Assembly (NCBI GenBank): GCA_001770725.1
Contig: MERU01000002.1
Location: 186,001 to 250,000, forward strand
From: Burkholderiales bacterium RIFCSPHIGHO2_01_FULL_63_240
GTDB taxonomy: Bacteria; Pseudomonadota; Gammaproteobacteria; Burkholderiales; Burkholderiaceae_C
Direction of reading: 5' to 3'
DNA length: 64,000 nucleotides
How positions within the stretch are numbered: position 1 is the first letter of the stretch; every line of letters starts with the position of its first letter. Both the position numbers and the translations under genes were made by a program. The notes under the pieces were generated by a model. That model was not told the origin of the DNA. It did no database searches and saw only the letters and a program-made list of their open reading frames with translations. Positions 24,412-33,225 of this stretch are shown here, piece after piece.

Positions 24412-24669
24412 TCACTTGCGGAATTGAGCGAACTTGTTGCGGAACTTCTCGACGCGACCGCCCAGGTTGTCCACCGACTTTTGGGTGCCGGTGTAGAAGG
24501 CGTGCGATTCGGAAGAGGTTTCCAGCTTGAACAGGGGCAGCTCGCGACCGTCGTCCAGCTTGATGGTGTCCTTGGTGGGAGCGCAGGAGCGGGTGACGAA
24601 CTGGAAGCCGTTGGACTGGTCCACGAAGACGACTTCGCGGTAGTTGGGATGGATACCTTGCTTGGGCAT
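24412..24669 (-). CDS. rpmE2: 50S ribosomal protein L31, type B
   Basis: 85 residues from the ATG giving [10 protein letters not shown]. It is the type B (zinc-free) form: only one Cys remains and the C-x2-C zinc pair of type A is absent. The Y-T-G segment near residue 60 and the basic F-R-N-K-F end are typical. It follows rho on the same strand. Confidence 0.96.
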   Translation of the reverse strand: MPKQGIHPNYREVVFVDQSNGFQFVTRSCAPTKDTIKLDDGRELPLFKLETSSESHAFYTGTQKSVDNLGGRVEKFRNKFAQFRK

Positions 24670-24755
24670 GGAAAACCTCGTGCTGTTTGCAAATTGCATG
24701 TCCGGGAGCCACCCGGCACCATGCCAGGCACTTTCCGTGCAGCGGAAAACCCCGG

Positions 24756-24761
24756 ATTATA
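24756..24761 (-). promoter_or_regulatory. -10 box for rpmE2
   Basis: A perfect TATAAT on the minus strand, 86 bases upstream of the rpmE2 start. No good -35 is seen at 16-18 bases, so it may rely on the -10 alone. Confidence 0.4.
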
Positions 24762-24777
24762 GCACCGAAAATGACAA

Positions 24778-24807
24778 CGGCCCCGAGCCGCAAGGGCGCC
24801 GGGGCCG
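24778..24807 (-). terminator. Hairpin after rho
   Basis: CGGCCCC/GGGGCCG, seven pairs around a 16-base loop, 31 bases past the rho stop, followed on the minus strand by a T-rich but interrupted stretch. Confidence 0.4.
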
Positions 24808-24838
24808 TGAAGTCCGTCTCGGGTGACGGCTGCGGGGC

Positions 24839-26107
24839 TCAGCCGCCGCGGCGCATCATGTCGAAGAAATCGTGGTTGTTCTTCGTGGACTTCATCTTGT
24901 CGAGCACGAACTCCATCGCCTCGATCTCGTCCATCGGGTAGAGCAGCTTGCGCAGGATCCAGCTCTTTTGCAGGATTTCCGGCTTGAGCAGGATCTCTTC
25001 GCGGCGGGTGCCCGACTTGTTGATCAGGATGGACGGGTACACGCGCTTTTCGGCCATGCGACGGTCCAGGTGGATTTCGCAGTTGCCAGTGCCCTTGAAC
25101 TCTTCGTAGATGACTTCGTCCATGCGGCTGCCCGTGTCGATCAGGGCGGTGCCGATGATGGTCAGCGAGCCGCCTTCTTCGATGTTGCGGGCCGCGCCGA
25201 AGAAGCGCTTGGGGCGCTGCAGGGCATTCGAGTCAACGCCGCCGGACAGCACCTTGCCGGAGCTGGGCAGCACGTTGTTGTAGGCGCGGGCCAGGCGGGT
25301 GATCGAGTCCAGCAGGATCACCACGTCCTTCTTGAGTTCGACCAGGCGCTTGGCGCGCTCGATCACCATCTCGGCGACCTGCACGTGGCGCTGGGCGGGC
25401 TCGTCGAACGTCGAGCTGATGACCTCGCCGCGCACGGTGCGCTGCATTTCGGTCACTTCTTCGGGGCGTTCGTCGACCAGCAGAACGATCAGGTGCACGT
25501 CCGGGTGGTTGGCCGTGAGTGCGTGCGCCAGGTTCTTCATCATCACGGTCTTGCCGCTCTTGGGCGGGGCGACCAGCAGCGCGCGCTGACCTTTGCCGAT
25601 GGGGGCGATCAGGTCGATGATGCGGCTGGTGATGTTGTCGTCGTTGCCCTTGGCCAGGTCGCGTTCGAGCTTGAATTGCTCGTCCGGGAACAGCGGCGTG
25701 AGGTTCTCGAACATGATCTTGTTCTTGGAAACCTCAGGGGGCAGGCCGTTGACGCGGTCGACCTTGACCAGGGCAAAGTAGCGCTCGCCATCCTTGGGCA
25801 CGCGCACTTCGCCTTCGATCATGTCGCCGGTGTGCAGGTTGAAGCGGCGCACCTGGCTGGGCGACAGGTAGATGTCGTCCGTGCTGGCCAGGAAGCTCAT
25901 GTCCAGGGCGCGCAGGAAGCCGAAGCCGTCAGGCAGCACTTCGAGGACGCCGTCGCCGAAGACCTGTTCGCCGGCCTTGGCGCGCTTTTTCATGATCGCG
26001 AACATCAACTCCTGCTTGCGCATGCGAGAGACGTTTTCAATCTCCAGGGCTTCGGCCATTTCCACGAGTTTGGAAATGTGCAGGGCCTTCAGTTCGGAAA
26101 GGTGCAT
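24839..26107 (-). CDS. rho: Transcription termination factor Rho
   Basis: 422 residues, near the 419 of E. coli. The N-terminal 45 residues form the Rho_N helical domain, followed by the cold-shock-like RNA-binding domain with G-F-G-F-L-R. The ATPase has the P-loop A-P-P-K-S-G-K-T, Walker [16 protein letters not shown], the Q-loop G-A-L-type region and the R-loop. It is a hexameric RNA translocase that ends transcription at untranslated RNA. A 248-base leader separates it from trxA. Confidence 0.98.
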   Translation of the reverse strand: MHLSELKALHISKLVEMAEALEIENVSRMRKQELMFAIMKKRAKAGEQVFGDGVLEVLPDGFGFLRALDMSFLASTDDIYLSPSQVRRFNLHTGDMIEGEVRVPKDGERYFALVKVDRVNGLPPEVSKNKIMFENLTPLFPDEQFKLERDLAKGNDDNITSRIIDLIAPIGKGQRALLVAPPKSGKTVMMKNLAHALTANHPDVHLIVLLVDERPEEVTEMQRTVRGEVISSTFDEPAQRHVQVAEMVIERAKRLVELKKDVVILLDSITRLARAYNNVLPSSGKVLSGGVDSNALQRPKRFFGAARNIEEGGSLTIIGTALIDTGSRMDEVIYEEFKGTGNCEIHLDRRMAEKRVYPSILINKSGTRREEILLKPEILQKSWILRKLLYPMDEIEAMEFVLDKMKSTKNNHDFFDMMRRGG

Positions 26108-26294
26108 GGATGGGTACCCTGAATGTGAAACCCGGATCGAGGCAAAGCCGTCGGGTCGAGGGAATTCGTGGGCTGGGGGGAAAGGCGGAAGGTCCGGAGC
26201 CTGGGGCGCGAGGCGGCGTTGGCCGCTGGCCCTGGCGGGTCACCGGGTGGCCGGTGAGCCTTCAGGCATTGCCCTCATCGAAGGCAATGTGGGC

Positions 26295-26300
26295 ATTATA
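26295..26300 (-). promoter_or_regulatory. -10 box for rho
   Basis: A perfect TATAAT on the minus strand, 188 bases upstream of rho and just past the trxA terminator. A CATTGCC/GGCAATG hairpin (about 26273-26289) lies in the resulting leader; rho mRNA leaders are often autoregulated, but that is only inferred here. Confidence 0.45.
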
Positions 26301-26319
26301 GGGCTGGTCTGGCAAAAGA

Positions 26320-26349
26320 AAACCGCCGACCTGTTCGGTGCGGCGGTTT
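26320..26349 (-). terminator. Terminator after trxA
   Basis: AAACCGCCG/CGGCGGTTT stem, 12-base loop, then TTTTCTTTT-like tract on the minus strand, immediately after the trxA stop. Confidence 0.85.
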
Positions 26350-26355
26350 GTTTTG

Positions 26356-26685
26356 TCACAGCTGGCCGTCGATGAAGGCGGTCAGCTGGGCCTTGGAGAG
26401 GGCGCCGACCTTGGTGGCGGCCAGTTGGCCATCCTTGAAGATCATCAGGGTGGGGATGCCGCGGATGCCGAACTTGGCGGGCACTTCGCGGTTCTGGTCG
26501 ACGTTCATCTTGGCGATGGCGAGGCGGCCGCTGTAGTCCTTGGCCACTTCGTCCAGGATGGGGGCGATCATTTTGCAAGGGCCGCACCATTCGGCCCAGT
26601 AGTCCACCAGCACAGGCTGGGCGGCTTGCAGAACGTCGGCATCGAAGGATGCGTCGGTGATGTGTTTGATCAGGTCGCTGCTCAT
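26356..26685 (-). CDS. trxA: Thioredoxin
   Basis: 109 residues from the ATG giving M-S-S-D-L-I-K-H; 25 upstream codons in frame are Pro-rich and rejected. The redox centre W-C-G-P-C lies near residue 33, preceded by W-A-E, and the cis-proline loop G-I-P-T-L is present. It is the general cytoplasmic disulfide reductant and precedes rho on the same strand, an order shared with other proteobacteria. Confidence 0.97.
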   Translation of the reverse strand: MSSDLIKHITDASFDADVLQAAQPVLVDYWAEWCGPCKMIAPILDEVAKDYSGRLAIAKMNVDQNREVPAKFGIRGIPTLMIFKDGQLAATKVGALSKAQLTAFIDGQL

Positions 26686-26829
26686 GAAACTGTCCTCAAG
26701 GTGGTCGGGCGGAGGAGGGTGGGAAAACCCGCCAGACCGGGGGTGTCGTGATTCTGACACAGATGGTGAAGGCTGCCGCCCCAGGTCTCAAGCGGCCAAA
26801 ATCAATCACCCCGATAGATTCCGCCCGCC

Positions 26830-29730
26830 TTGACTTTCGCCGAAACGCCCCCACCGATCACGCCCCAGACCTGGCCCTGGCACCCGGGCTGCGACGCCGC
26901 GGCCGCCTGGCAGGGTTGGGCCCGGGAGGCTTCGGCCTGGCTGCGTTCCCAGGGCGCAGAGCCCCGAAGCGCCCTGGTGACCGTGCCCGTTGGGGCGGTG
27001 CTGGCGTCGGCCCGGCAGGCCTGGGCGCAGGCGGTGGGGGGGTGGGTGCCTCGCATCGAAACCATCGCTTCGTTGGCGGAAACACACAGTTGGGCGCGTG
27101 CCACACCTGTGCTCGACCCGGCGGAGCAAGAGGTTTTTGGCGCGGTCGTGTCGCTGGACGCCATCGAGGACCGCATGCAGGCGGCTCGCAGCCTGGGCCG
27201 CCAGGCCTGGGCCCGGCAGTGGGCCGGCCGAGATCGCCGGGGCTACGAATTCGCGCTGGACCAGGTCGTGGACGCCGCCCACGCGTGGCTCAGGGCCTTG
27301 CAGGCGACCCCGCCAGCACACAGGCCTTTGCTGATCGAAGCCTGGCGTCACACCTTGCAGGAACAAATGGGGCAGGGCCCCGGCGGGCGCGAGCGGCTGC
27401 TGCTGGCCTGGGCACTGGAGTGGTCGGCGGTGAGCGCTGAGGGCGGGTTGACCATGGACGCGGTGTATGCCGAGCGCCCGTCGGCCTGGTTGGCCGTCAC
27501 GGTGGGTGCCACGGTGCTGCCGGGCAGCGAGGGTGCGCTGATGCTGGCGGCCCAGCGCGTGGCGAGGGACGCCGGTGTGCCGGTGAACTGGTGGGCGGCT
27601 GAAGTGGCGAGCGCGCCTTCGGCGCAAGCCGCTGGAGCCGGAGCGGCGCCGGCCCGCATGACGGTCAGCGCAGGCAGCGACCTGTTGGACGAGGCGAGGC
27701 AGGCGGCGGCCCAGGTGCTGGTCAGCGCCGCCGAGCGGCAAGAGGGCGCGCCCCCGGTCGGCGTGCTGGCGCTGGACCGGGGCGTGGTTCGCCACGTGCG
27801 GGCACTGCTGGAGGGCTCGGGCCTCAGCGTGGCGGATGAGACGGGCTGGTTGCTGTCGACGACCCGCGCTGCAGCGGCCTGCACGCGCCTGCTCGCGGCT
27901 TCCAGTCCTCGGGCCTCCACCGATGAGCTGTTGGACTGGCTGAAGTCCGGCTGGGTGCAAACCGCCGATCCGGCTGACCTGTTCGCGCGGGACGACCGCC
28001 ATGCGACGGGGTTGCTGGAGCGCTGGTGCCGCCGCCAGGGGTTGATCTCGGCATGGTCGATGCTGACGGAGCGGGATGCGGCCGAGCCGGGTGAGGACGA
28101 CGCAAGCCACCTGTCTCACCAGCGCATGCCCGACGAGGCCCAGGTGCTGTGGGCCTGGGCCAGGCAGGTTGTGCGGCCCTTGCAGGCCTTGTGGACGGCT
28201 CCCAGGCCCACGCTGCAGCAGTGGCTGCAGGCCTTGCGGCAATCGATCATGCAAAGCGGGGTGCAGGAGGCGCTGCTGGCGGATCCGGCAGGCGCCCTGC
28301 TGTGGGAGACCTTGCGCCTGGATGCGCTGGCCGAGGATGCGACCGACCGCGCTCGCGCGACGGGCGCCACGGGCTTGCCCGAGTCGCACCGGGTCACTCG
28401 GATGGATGGCGCGGGCTTTCAACGCTGGCTTGGCGAGGTGCTCGAAGCGGTTACCTTCCGCCCGCAGGCCGAGCCCGGACGGCCCGATGTGCTGATCACC
28501 ACGCTGGCGCGTGCCGCCTTGCGTCCCTTTCATGCCGTGGTGATGCCTGGCGCCGATGAAAAACAACTGGGCGCCCTGGCTTCGCCGCAAGGCTGGCTGG
28601 GTGTTCGCTTGCGCGAGGCGATGGGCCTGGTCACGCCCGTCCAGGCCCGGCAGGCGCAATGGGAGGCCTTTCGCCTGGTGGCCACGCGACCGACGCTGCA
28701 TGCGTTGCACCGCGTCGCAGAAGGCAGCGAACCGCTGGAGGCCAGCGCCTGGCTGGCACGCTGGGCCGCCACCGATGGCGGCGAGTTGCAGTCCGGCGAA
28801 GACCCTCGCCCGTGGCAGAGCTGTCAGGCCCGCCCCATGGCGCCGCCCCGTCCTGTGCTGGGTGCCCACGACATCGGCCTGCCGGCACAGCTGTCCGCCA
28901 CGCACTACGAGGTGCTCAGGCAATGCCCTTACCGCTTCTTCGCACAGGTGATCCTGCGCCTGCAGACGCAGGATGAGCTGGAGGAAGGGCTGGCCAGGTC
29001 CGATCAAGGATCGTGGCTGCACGAGACCTTGCGGCGCTTTCATGCGTTGCGCGATCAGCGGTTGGCACTGGCCAACGAGCAGGACGACATCGACCTGTGG
29101 CTGGCTGCGGCGCAAGCGGCCGCTCGCGACATGGGCCTGCTGTCGGACGGGATGCGCCCGCATTTCCGCCCCCACGAGGTGGCGCTGCCCGACCTCGCCA
29201 GGGCCTACGTGGGCTGGCTGGGGCAGCACGAGCAGGATGGCTGGCGGGTGCGTGCATGCGAGGTGGAGCGCGAACGGGTCATCGACCTGGGTGATGCCTG
29301 CGCCGACTTGCGTTTGCGCATGGTGGGTCAACTCGATCGGGTGGACGTGCGCCATGGCGGACGCGAATCCATGGTGATCGACTACAAGACGGGCAGCGCC
29401 ATCCCGCTCAAGCAGAAGGTCAAGGCCGGCGCCGAAGACACCCAGCTGGCTTTCTACGCCGCGCTCAGCGAAGGCGAAGTGCCCGGCGAGTTGCAGGCGG
29501 CTTACGTGCACATCGATGCCCGCAAGGTCGAGACGCTTCGCCATGCGGACATCCAGGACAGCGCGGTGCAGTTGATCGGGCAGCTCTCGCGCGACTGGGT
29601 GCGGATGCACCAGGGGGCGCCGCTGCGGGCCCTGGGCGACGGCGCAGCATGCGAGCATTGCGCCATGCGTGGCCTGTGCCGCCGAGATCACTGGTCAGCG
29701 CAGCCCACACCACAGGAGGCCCGGCCATGA
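26830..29730 (+). CDS. addB: PD-(D/E)XK nuclease, AddB-type recombination subunit
   Basis: 966 residues. The N-terminal two thirds look like a degenerate helicase with no Walker A motif. The C-terminal third is a RecB-like nuclease with M-V-I-D-Y-K-T-G-S as the D-x-K catalytic motif and a downstream Q-L-x-F-Y motif. A Cys in R-Q-C-P-Y-R-F-F and three in C-E-H-C-A-M-R-G-L-C near the end match the four-cysteine [4Fe-4S] clasp of AddB. Its stop overlaps addA in an ATGA. The start (TTG or a nearby codon) is uncertain; the codon at 26830 starts the M-T-F-A-E reading. Confidence 0.88.
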   Translation: MTFAETPPPITPQTWPWHPGCDAAAAWQGWAREASAWLRSQGAEPRSALVTVPVGAVLASARQAWAQAVGGWVPRIETIASLAETHSWARATPVLDPAEQEVFGAVVSLDAIEDRMQAARSLGRQAWARQWAGRDRRGYEFALDQVVDAAHAWLRALQATPPAHRPLLIEAWRHTLQEQMGQGPGGRERLLLAWALEWSAVSAEGGLTMDAVYAERPSAWLAVTVGATVLPGSEGALMLAAQRVARDAGVPVNWWAAEVASAPSAQAAGAGAAPARMTVSAGSDLLDEARQAAAQVLVSAAERQEGAPPVGVLALDRGVVRHVRALLEGSGLSVADETGWLLSTTRAAAACTRLLAASSPRASTDELLDWLKSGWVQTADPADLFARDDRHATGLLERWCRRQGLISAWSMLTERDAAEPGEDDASHLSHQRMPDEAQVLWAWARQVVRPLQALWTAPRPTLQQWLQALRQSIMQSGVQEALLADPAGALLWETLRLDALAEDATDRARATGATGLPESHRVTRMDGAGFQRWLGEVLEAVTFRPQAEPGRPDVLITTLARAALRPFHAVVMPGADEKQLGALASPQGWLGVRLREAMGLVTPVQARQAQWEAFRLVATRPTLHALHRVAEGSEPLEASAWLARWAATDGGELQSGEDPRPWQSCQARPMAPPRPVLGAHDIGLPAQLSATHYEVLRQCPYRFFAQVILRLQTQDELEEGLARSDQGSWLHETLRRFHALRDQRLALANEQDDIDLWLAAAQAAARDMGLLSDGMRPHFRPHEVALPDLARAYVGWLGQHEQDGWRVRACEVERERVIDLGDACADLRLRMVGQLDRVDVRHGGRESMVIDYKTGSAIPLKQKVKAGAEDTQLAFYAALSEGEVPGELQAAYVHIDARKVETLRHADIQDSAVQLIGQLSRDWVRMHQGAPLRALGDGAACEHCAMRGLCRRDHWSAQPTPQEARP

Positions 29731-32700
29731 CCGCATCGGCCTACGAAATCAACGGCCGACCCGTCGATCCGGCGCGGTTCTACGAAGTCGCTTGCGACCC
29801 CGAACGCAGCGTCGTGGTCGAGGCATGCGCGGGCGCGGGCAAGACCTGGATGCTCGTGTCGCGCATCGTCCGCGCCTGGCTGGAAGGCACCCCGCCTCAA
29901 CAGATCCTGGCCATCACGTTCACGCGCAAGGCAGCCGGCGAGATGCGCGAGCGCCTGCACGAATGGCTGACCGCCTTCGCCGGGATGGACGAGGCAGGGC
30001 GCATGCAGGAGTTGCGCATCCGCGGCGTGCCAGAGCCCTTGCTGGCGGCGCGGGCGCCTCGGCTGGCGCAACTGCACCACGAGTGGATGGAGGAGGGGCG
30101 CGGTGTCGAGGTCCACACCATCCATGGCTGGTTCTCGCGCCTGGTCAAGGCGGCCCCGCTGGACGTGCTGGCCGAGCTGTCGCTGCCTCCCGAGCTGCAG
30201 CTGATCGAAGACATCGACGAAACCTGGGCGCCGCTGTGGGGGCGCTTCCTGAGGTCGATCGATGCCCGCATGGGCGAGCCCGGCGATGAGGTCGTGCAGG
30301 CCTTTTCGGCTGTGTTGCGCGAGACGGGACGCTTCAACACCGAGGCGTGGCTGCGCGAGGCCTTGCACAACAGGCTGGAGCTGGCGCTGGCCGATGAGGC
30401 CGGCGTGCTGGCGCAGGGCGTGCCCAGCGCGGCGGCCTGGCAAGAGCGCTGGGCCCCTTGGGCTTCGCCCGTCGATGCACTGATGGCCGACTCGGTCACC
30501 CAGGCCTTCGCGGCCTTGGCCCGTCAGCTGGGTCAAGCTTCCGGCAGCCTGGCCCAGGCAGCGGGCGCGGCCATTGCCGATGCACTGATGAAGGGTGAGG
30601 CGCCGGTGCGCTTCGAGGCCTTGCACAAGGCCCTGCTGACGGACAAGGGCGAGCCACGCAAGAAGCTGGGCAGCAGTGACGAGCTGGCCTGGGCGCAGGC
30701 CTGGTTGCAGGACCTGGTGCTGGCTGTCCGGCAGGAGCAGGCCCATCGGCTGCACCACCACATGGTGCTGCTGTCGCGGGCCTTCTTCGCCGTTTATGCC
30801 GATTTCAAGCGTGAACGCGGCCTGGCGGACATGGCCGACCTGGAACTGGCCGCGGCCCGCCTGCTGTGCGATGAGTCCCTGTCGGACTGGGTCCTGCGGC
30901 GCCTGGACAGCCAGGTTCGTCAACTGCTGATGGACGAGTTCCAGGACACCAGCCCCTTGCAATGGAAGGCCTTGGGCACTTGGCTGTCGGCCTACGCGGG
31001 CGCGGGCGGCTCGTCATCGGTGCGCGTCTTCCTCGTGGGCGACCCCAAGCAGAGCATCTACCGCTTCCGCCGAGCCGACCCGCGCGTCTTCCAGGCTGCC
31101 AAGCGCTTCGTCATCGAAGGCCTGGGCGGGCAACTGCTGGCTTGCGACCACACCCGCCGCAACGCCCCGGGCGTCATCGAGTTGCTCAACGAGGTGATGG
31201 GCGAGGCCTCGCGGGAAGGCACCTTCCCGGGGTTTCGGCCTCACACCACCGCCTCGCAGGCGCCGTCCAGCGTGCGTCGGCTGCCCCGCGTCCCCCGTGA
31301 CGATGAGACAGGTGACAGCGCCACCACCACCGATCTGCCTGAGCAGGCGCACGCCGATGTGCGTGACACCCTGAGCCAGCCCCGCGAGGTGGTCGGCGTC
31401 ACCGCCAGGGGCAGGGAGGCGGCCCAAGTCGCTGCGGCCGTGGCCGAGCTGGTTCACCGTGGCGAGCGCCTGCCGCAGGACATCTTCGTGCTGGCTCGCA
31501 CCCGGGCCATGCTGAACCTGGTCGCGCAGGCCCTCGATGATGTCGGCGTGCCGCACATCGCCCCCGACAGCACCCCGCTGATCGACACCCCCGAGGTGCA
31601 GGACCTGCTGGCCACGGTCGAGGTGCTGGTCTCGCCCCAGCACGATCTGGCGCTGGCCCATGCGCTGCGATCGCCGCTGTTTGGCGCCTCGGATGACGGG
31701 CTGATGCACCTGGCTTCGCTGGCGCGCCAGAGCAGGGGCAACTGGTGGGACGCCCTCATGCAACTGGGCGCAGGCGCACCGGAGGGCGGCGAGCCGGCAC
31801 TGCAGCGCGCGTCGCGGCTGCTCGCTGCTTGGCAACTGGCCGCGCAGACCTTGCCACCGCACGACCTGCTGACGCGCATCCTGCAGGAAGGCGAAGCCCG
31901 GGAGCGCGTGGTCGCCACGGTCCCGCCGGGTTACCGAGAGCAGGCGCTGTTTCACATCGATGCCCTGCTGCGCCACAGCCTCGACATGGACGCGGGCCGC
32001 GACGCCACGCCGTACCGCTGGGTGCGGGCGCTGCGCCAGTCGGTCCAGTCCCTGCCTGCTCGCACGCAGGCGGGGGCGGTGCAACTGTTGACCATCCACG
32101 GTGCGAAGGGCCTGGAGGCCGAGGTGGTCTTCCTGGTCGACACGGACCCGGCTGCCTCGCGAAGCATGAGCCATGGCCTGCTGGTGGACTGGCCCGAGGG
32201 GGCCGCTCACCCGCAACGCGTGGCCTTCGTGCGTTCGGAAGCAAAGCCTCCGCCGGCACTGGCCGATGCCCTCGAGGCCGAACGCCAAGCCGATCAGCGC
32301 GAGGAGCTCAACGCCTTGTACGTAGCGCTGACCCGGGCTCGCAGCAGCCTGGTCGTCAGTGCCCATGAGCCCTTCCGGGGCGATCGCAACGCCAGTTGGT
32401 GGAGCCGGTTGACGCAGGCGCCCGCGCTTGAGCAGGCTCAGCCCTGGTGCCCCCAGCCCGCCACCGATGCCCAGGCGAGCCCGCCAGGCGATGTGCCGGC
32501 TGCCCGCCTGCGGACCTTGCCCCGTCTGCCAGTGCGCCCCGAAACGGCGATGGCCGCGCGAGATGCCTCTGCCGCCAGCGGGGGCGAAGACACCGAGGGC
32601 GCGCTGCTGCGCGTGCTGGGCCAGGTCGTGCACCGTGGGCTCGAGCTGCTGACCGCCTTGCCCACCGCGCAGCGCGAACCGGCCCGGGTGATCAAGGCCG

Positions 32701-33080
32701 TGCACACCGCCGCCGAGGCCCTGCAACTGCCAGCCAGCCATTGGCGGGACGCCGTCGATCGGGTCAGGACCATCCTGGCGCAACCCGATTTGCAGCGCTG
32801 GCTGGACCCGCACGCCCTGCGCTGGGCGGGCAACGAGGTGACCCTGAGCGATGCCGGCGACATCCTGCGCATCGACCGGCTGGTGGCCGTGGACACGCCA
32901 ACGGGACCGGCCTGGTGGGTGATCGACTACAAACTGGGTGAACAACCGCTTTCCTTGGCGGCGTACCATGCCCAGATGGCGCGCTATGTCGAGGTGGTTC
33001 GCCGCCTGCAGCCGGGGGAAGCCGTGCATGGCGCTTTCGTGACCGGTTCAGGACAATGGGTGCCCTGGCGTGAACCGTGA
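29727..33080 (+). CDS. addA: UvrD-type helicase-nuclease, AddA-type recombination subunit
   Basis: 1117 residues from the ATG inside the ATGA overlap with addB; upstream codons in frame are rejected. SF1 motifs in order: Walker A A-C-A-G-A-G-K-T (about 40), I-T-F-T-R-K-A-A, D-E-F-Q-D-T-S, V-G-D-P-K-Q-S-I-Y-R-F-R-R-A-D, T-I-H-G-A-K-G-L-E and Y-V-A-L-T-R-A-R. The C-terminus is a RecB-type nuclease with V-I-D-Y-K-L-G. With AddB it resects double-strand breaks for RecA loading, replacing RecBCD. Confidence 0.93.
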   Translation: MTASAYEINGRPVDPARFYEVACDPERSVVVEACAGAGKTWMLVSRIVRAWLEGTPPQQILAITFTRKAAGEMRERLHEWLTAFAGMDEAGRMQELRIRGVPEPLLAARAPRLAQLHHEWMEEGRGVEVHTIHGWFSRLVKAAPLDVLAELSLPPELQLIEDIDETWAPLWGRFLRSIDARMGEPGDEVVQAFSAVLRETGRFNTEAWLREALHNRLELALADEAGVLAQGVPSAAAWQERWAPWASPVDALMADSVTQAFAALARQLGQASGSLAQAAGAAIADALMKGEAPVRFEALHKALLTDKGEPRKKLGSSDELAWAQAWLQDLVLAVRQEQAHRLHHHMVLLSRAFFAVYADFKRERGLADMADLELAAARLLCDESLSDWVLRRLDSQVRQLLMDEFQDTSPLQWKALGTWLSAYAGAGGSSSVRVFLVGDPKQSIYRFRRADPRVFQAAKRFVIEGLGGQLLACDHTRRNAPGVIELLNEVMGEASREGTFPGFRPHTTASQAPSSVRRLPRVPRDDETGDSATTTDLPEQAHADVRDTLSQPREVVGVTARGREAAQVAAAVAELVHRGERLPQDIFVLARTRAMLNLVAQALDDVGVPHIAPDSTPLIDTPEVQDLLATVEVLVSPQHDLALAHALRSPLFGASDDGLMHLASLARQSRGNWWDALMQLGAGAPEGGEPALQRASRLLAAWQLAAQTLPPHDLLTRILQEGEARERVVATVPPGYREQALFHIDALLRHSLDMDAGRDATPYRWVRALRQSVQSLPARTQAGAVQLLTIHGAKGLEAEVVFLVDTDPAASRSMSHGLLVDWPEGAAHPQRVAFVRSEAKPPPALADALEAERQADQREELNALYVALTRARSSLVVSAHEPFRGDRNASWWSRLTQAPALEQAQPWCPQPATDAQASPPGDVPAARLRTLPRLPVRPETAMAARDASAASGGEDTEGALLRVLGQVVHRGLELLTALPTAQREPARVIKAVHTAAEALQLPASHWRDAVDRVRTILAQPDLQRWLDPHALRWAGNEVTLSDAGDILRIDRLVAVDTPTGPAWWVIDYKLGEQPLSLAAYHAQMARYVEVVRRLQPGEAVHGAFVTGSGQWVPWREP

Positions 33081-33225
33081 AATCTGAACCCGTATTTCCG
33101 GCTTTCTGAAGGTTTCCTTGTGCTCGATTGTTTGATGCAATCACATCATGTAACAAAGGGGCAAAGCGCATGGCGTTCTGCCTCCTTCGTCACCCCACGC
33201 GTCCAGCATCATCGAGGACCCAGCC

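Noticed and set aside
26830-33080. RecBCD or an anti-phage helicase-nuclease system
   Set aside because: The first subunit lacks helicase motifs but has a nuclease and four-Cys cluster, and the second has helicase plus nuclease. That is the AddAB layout of ordinary recombination, and no other defence gene is adjacent.
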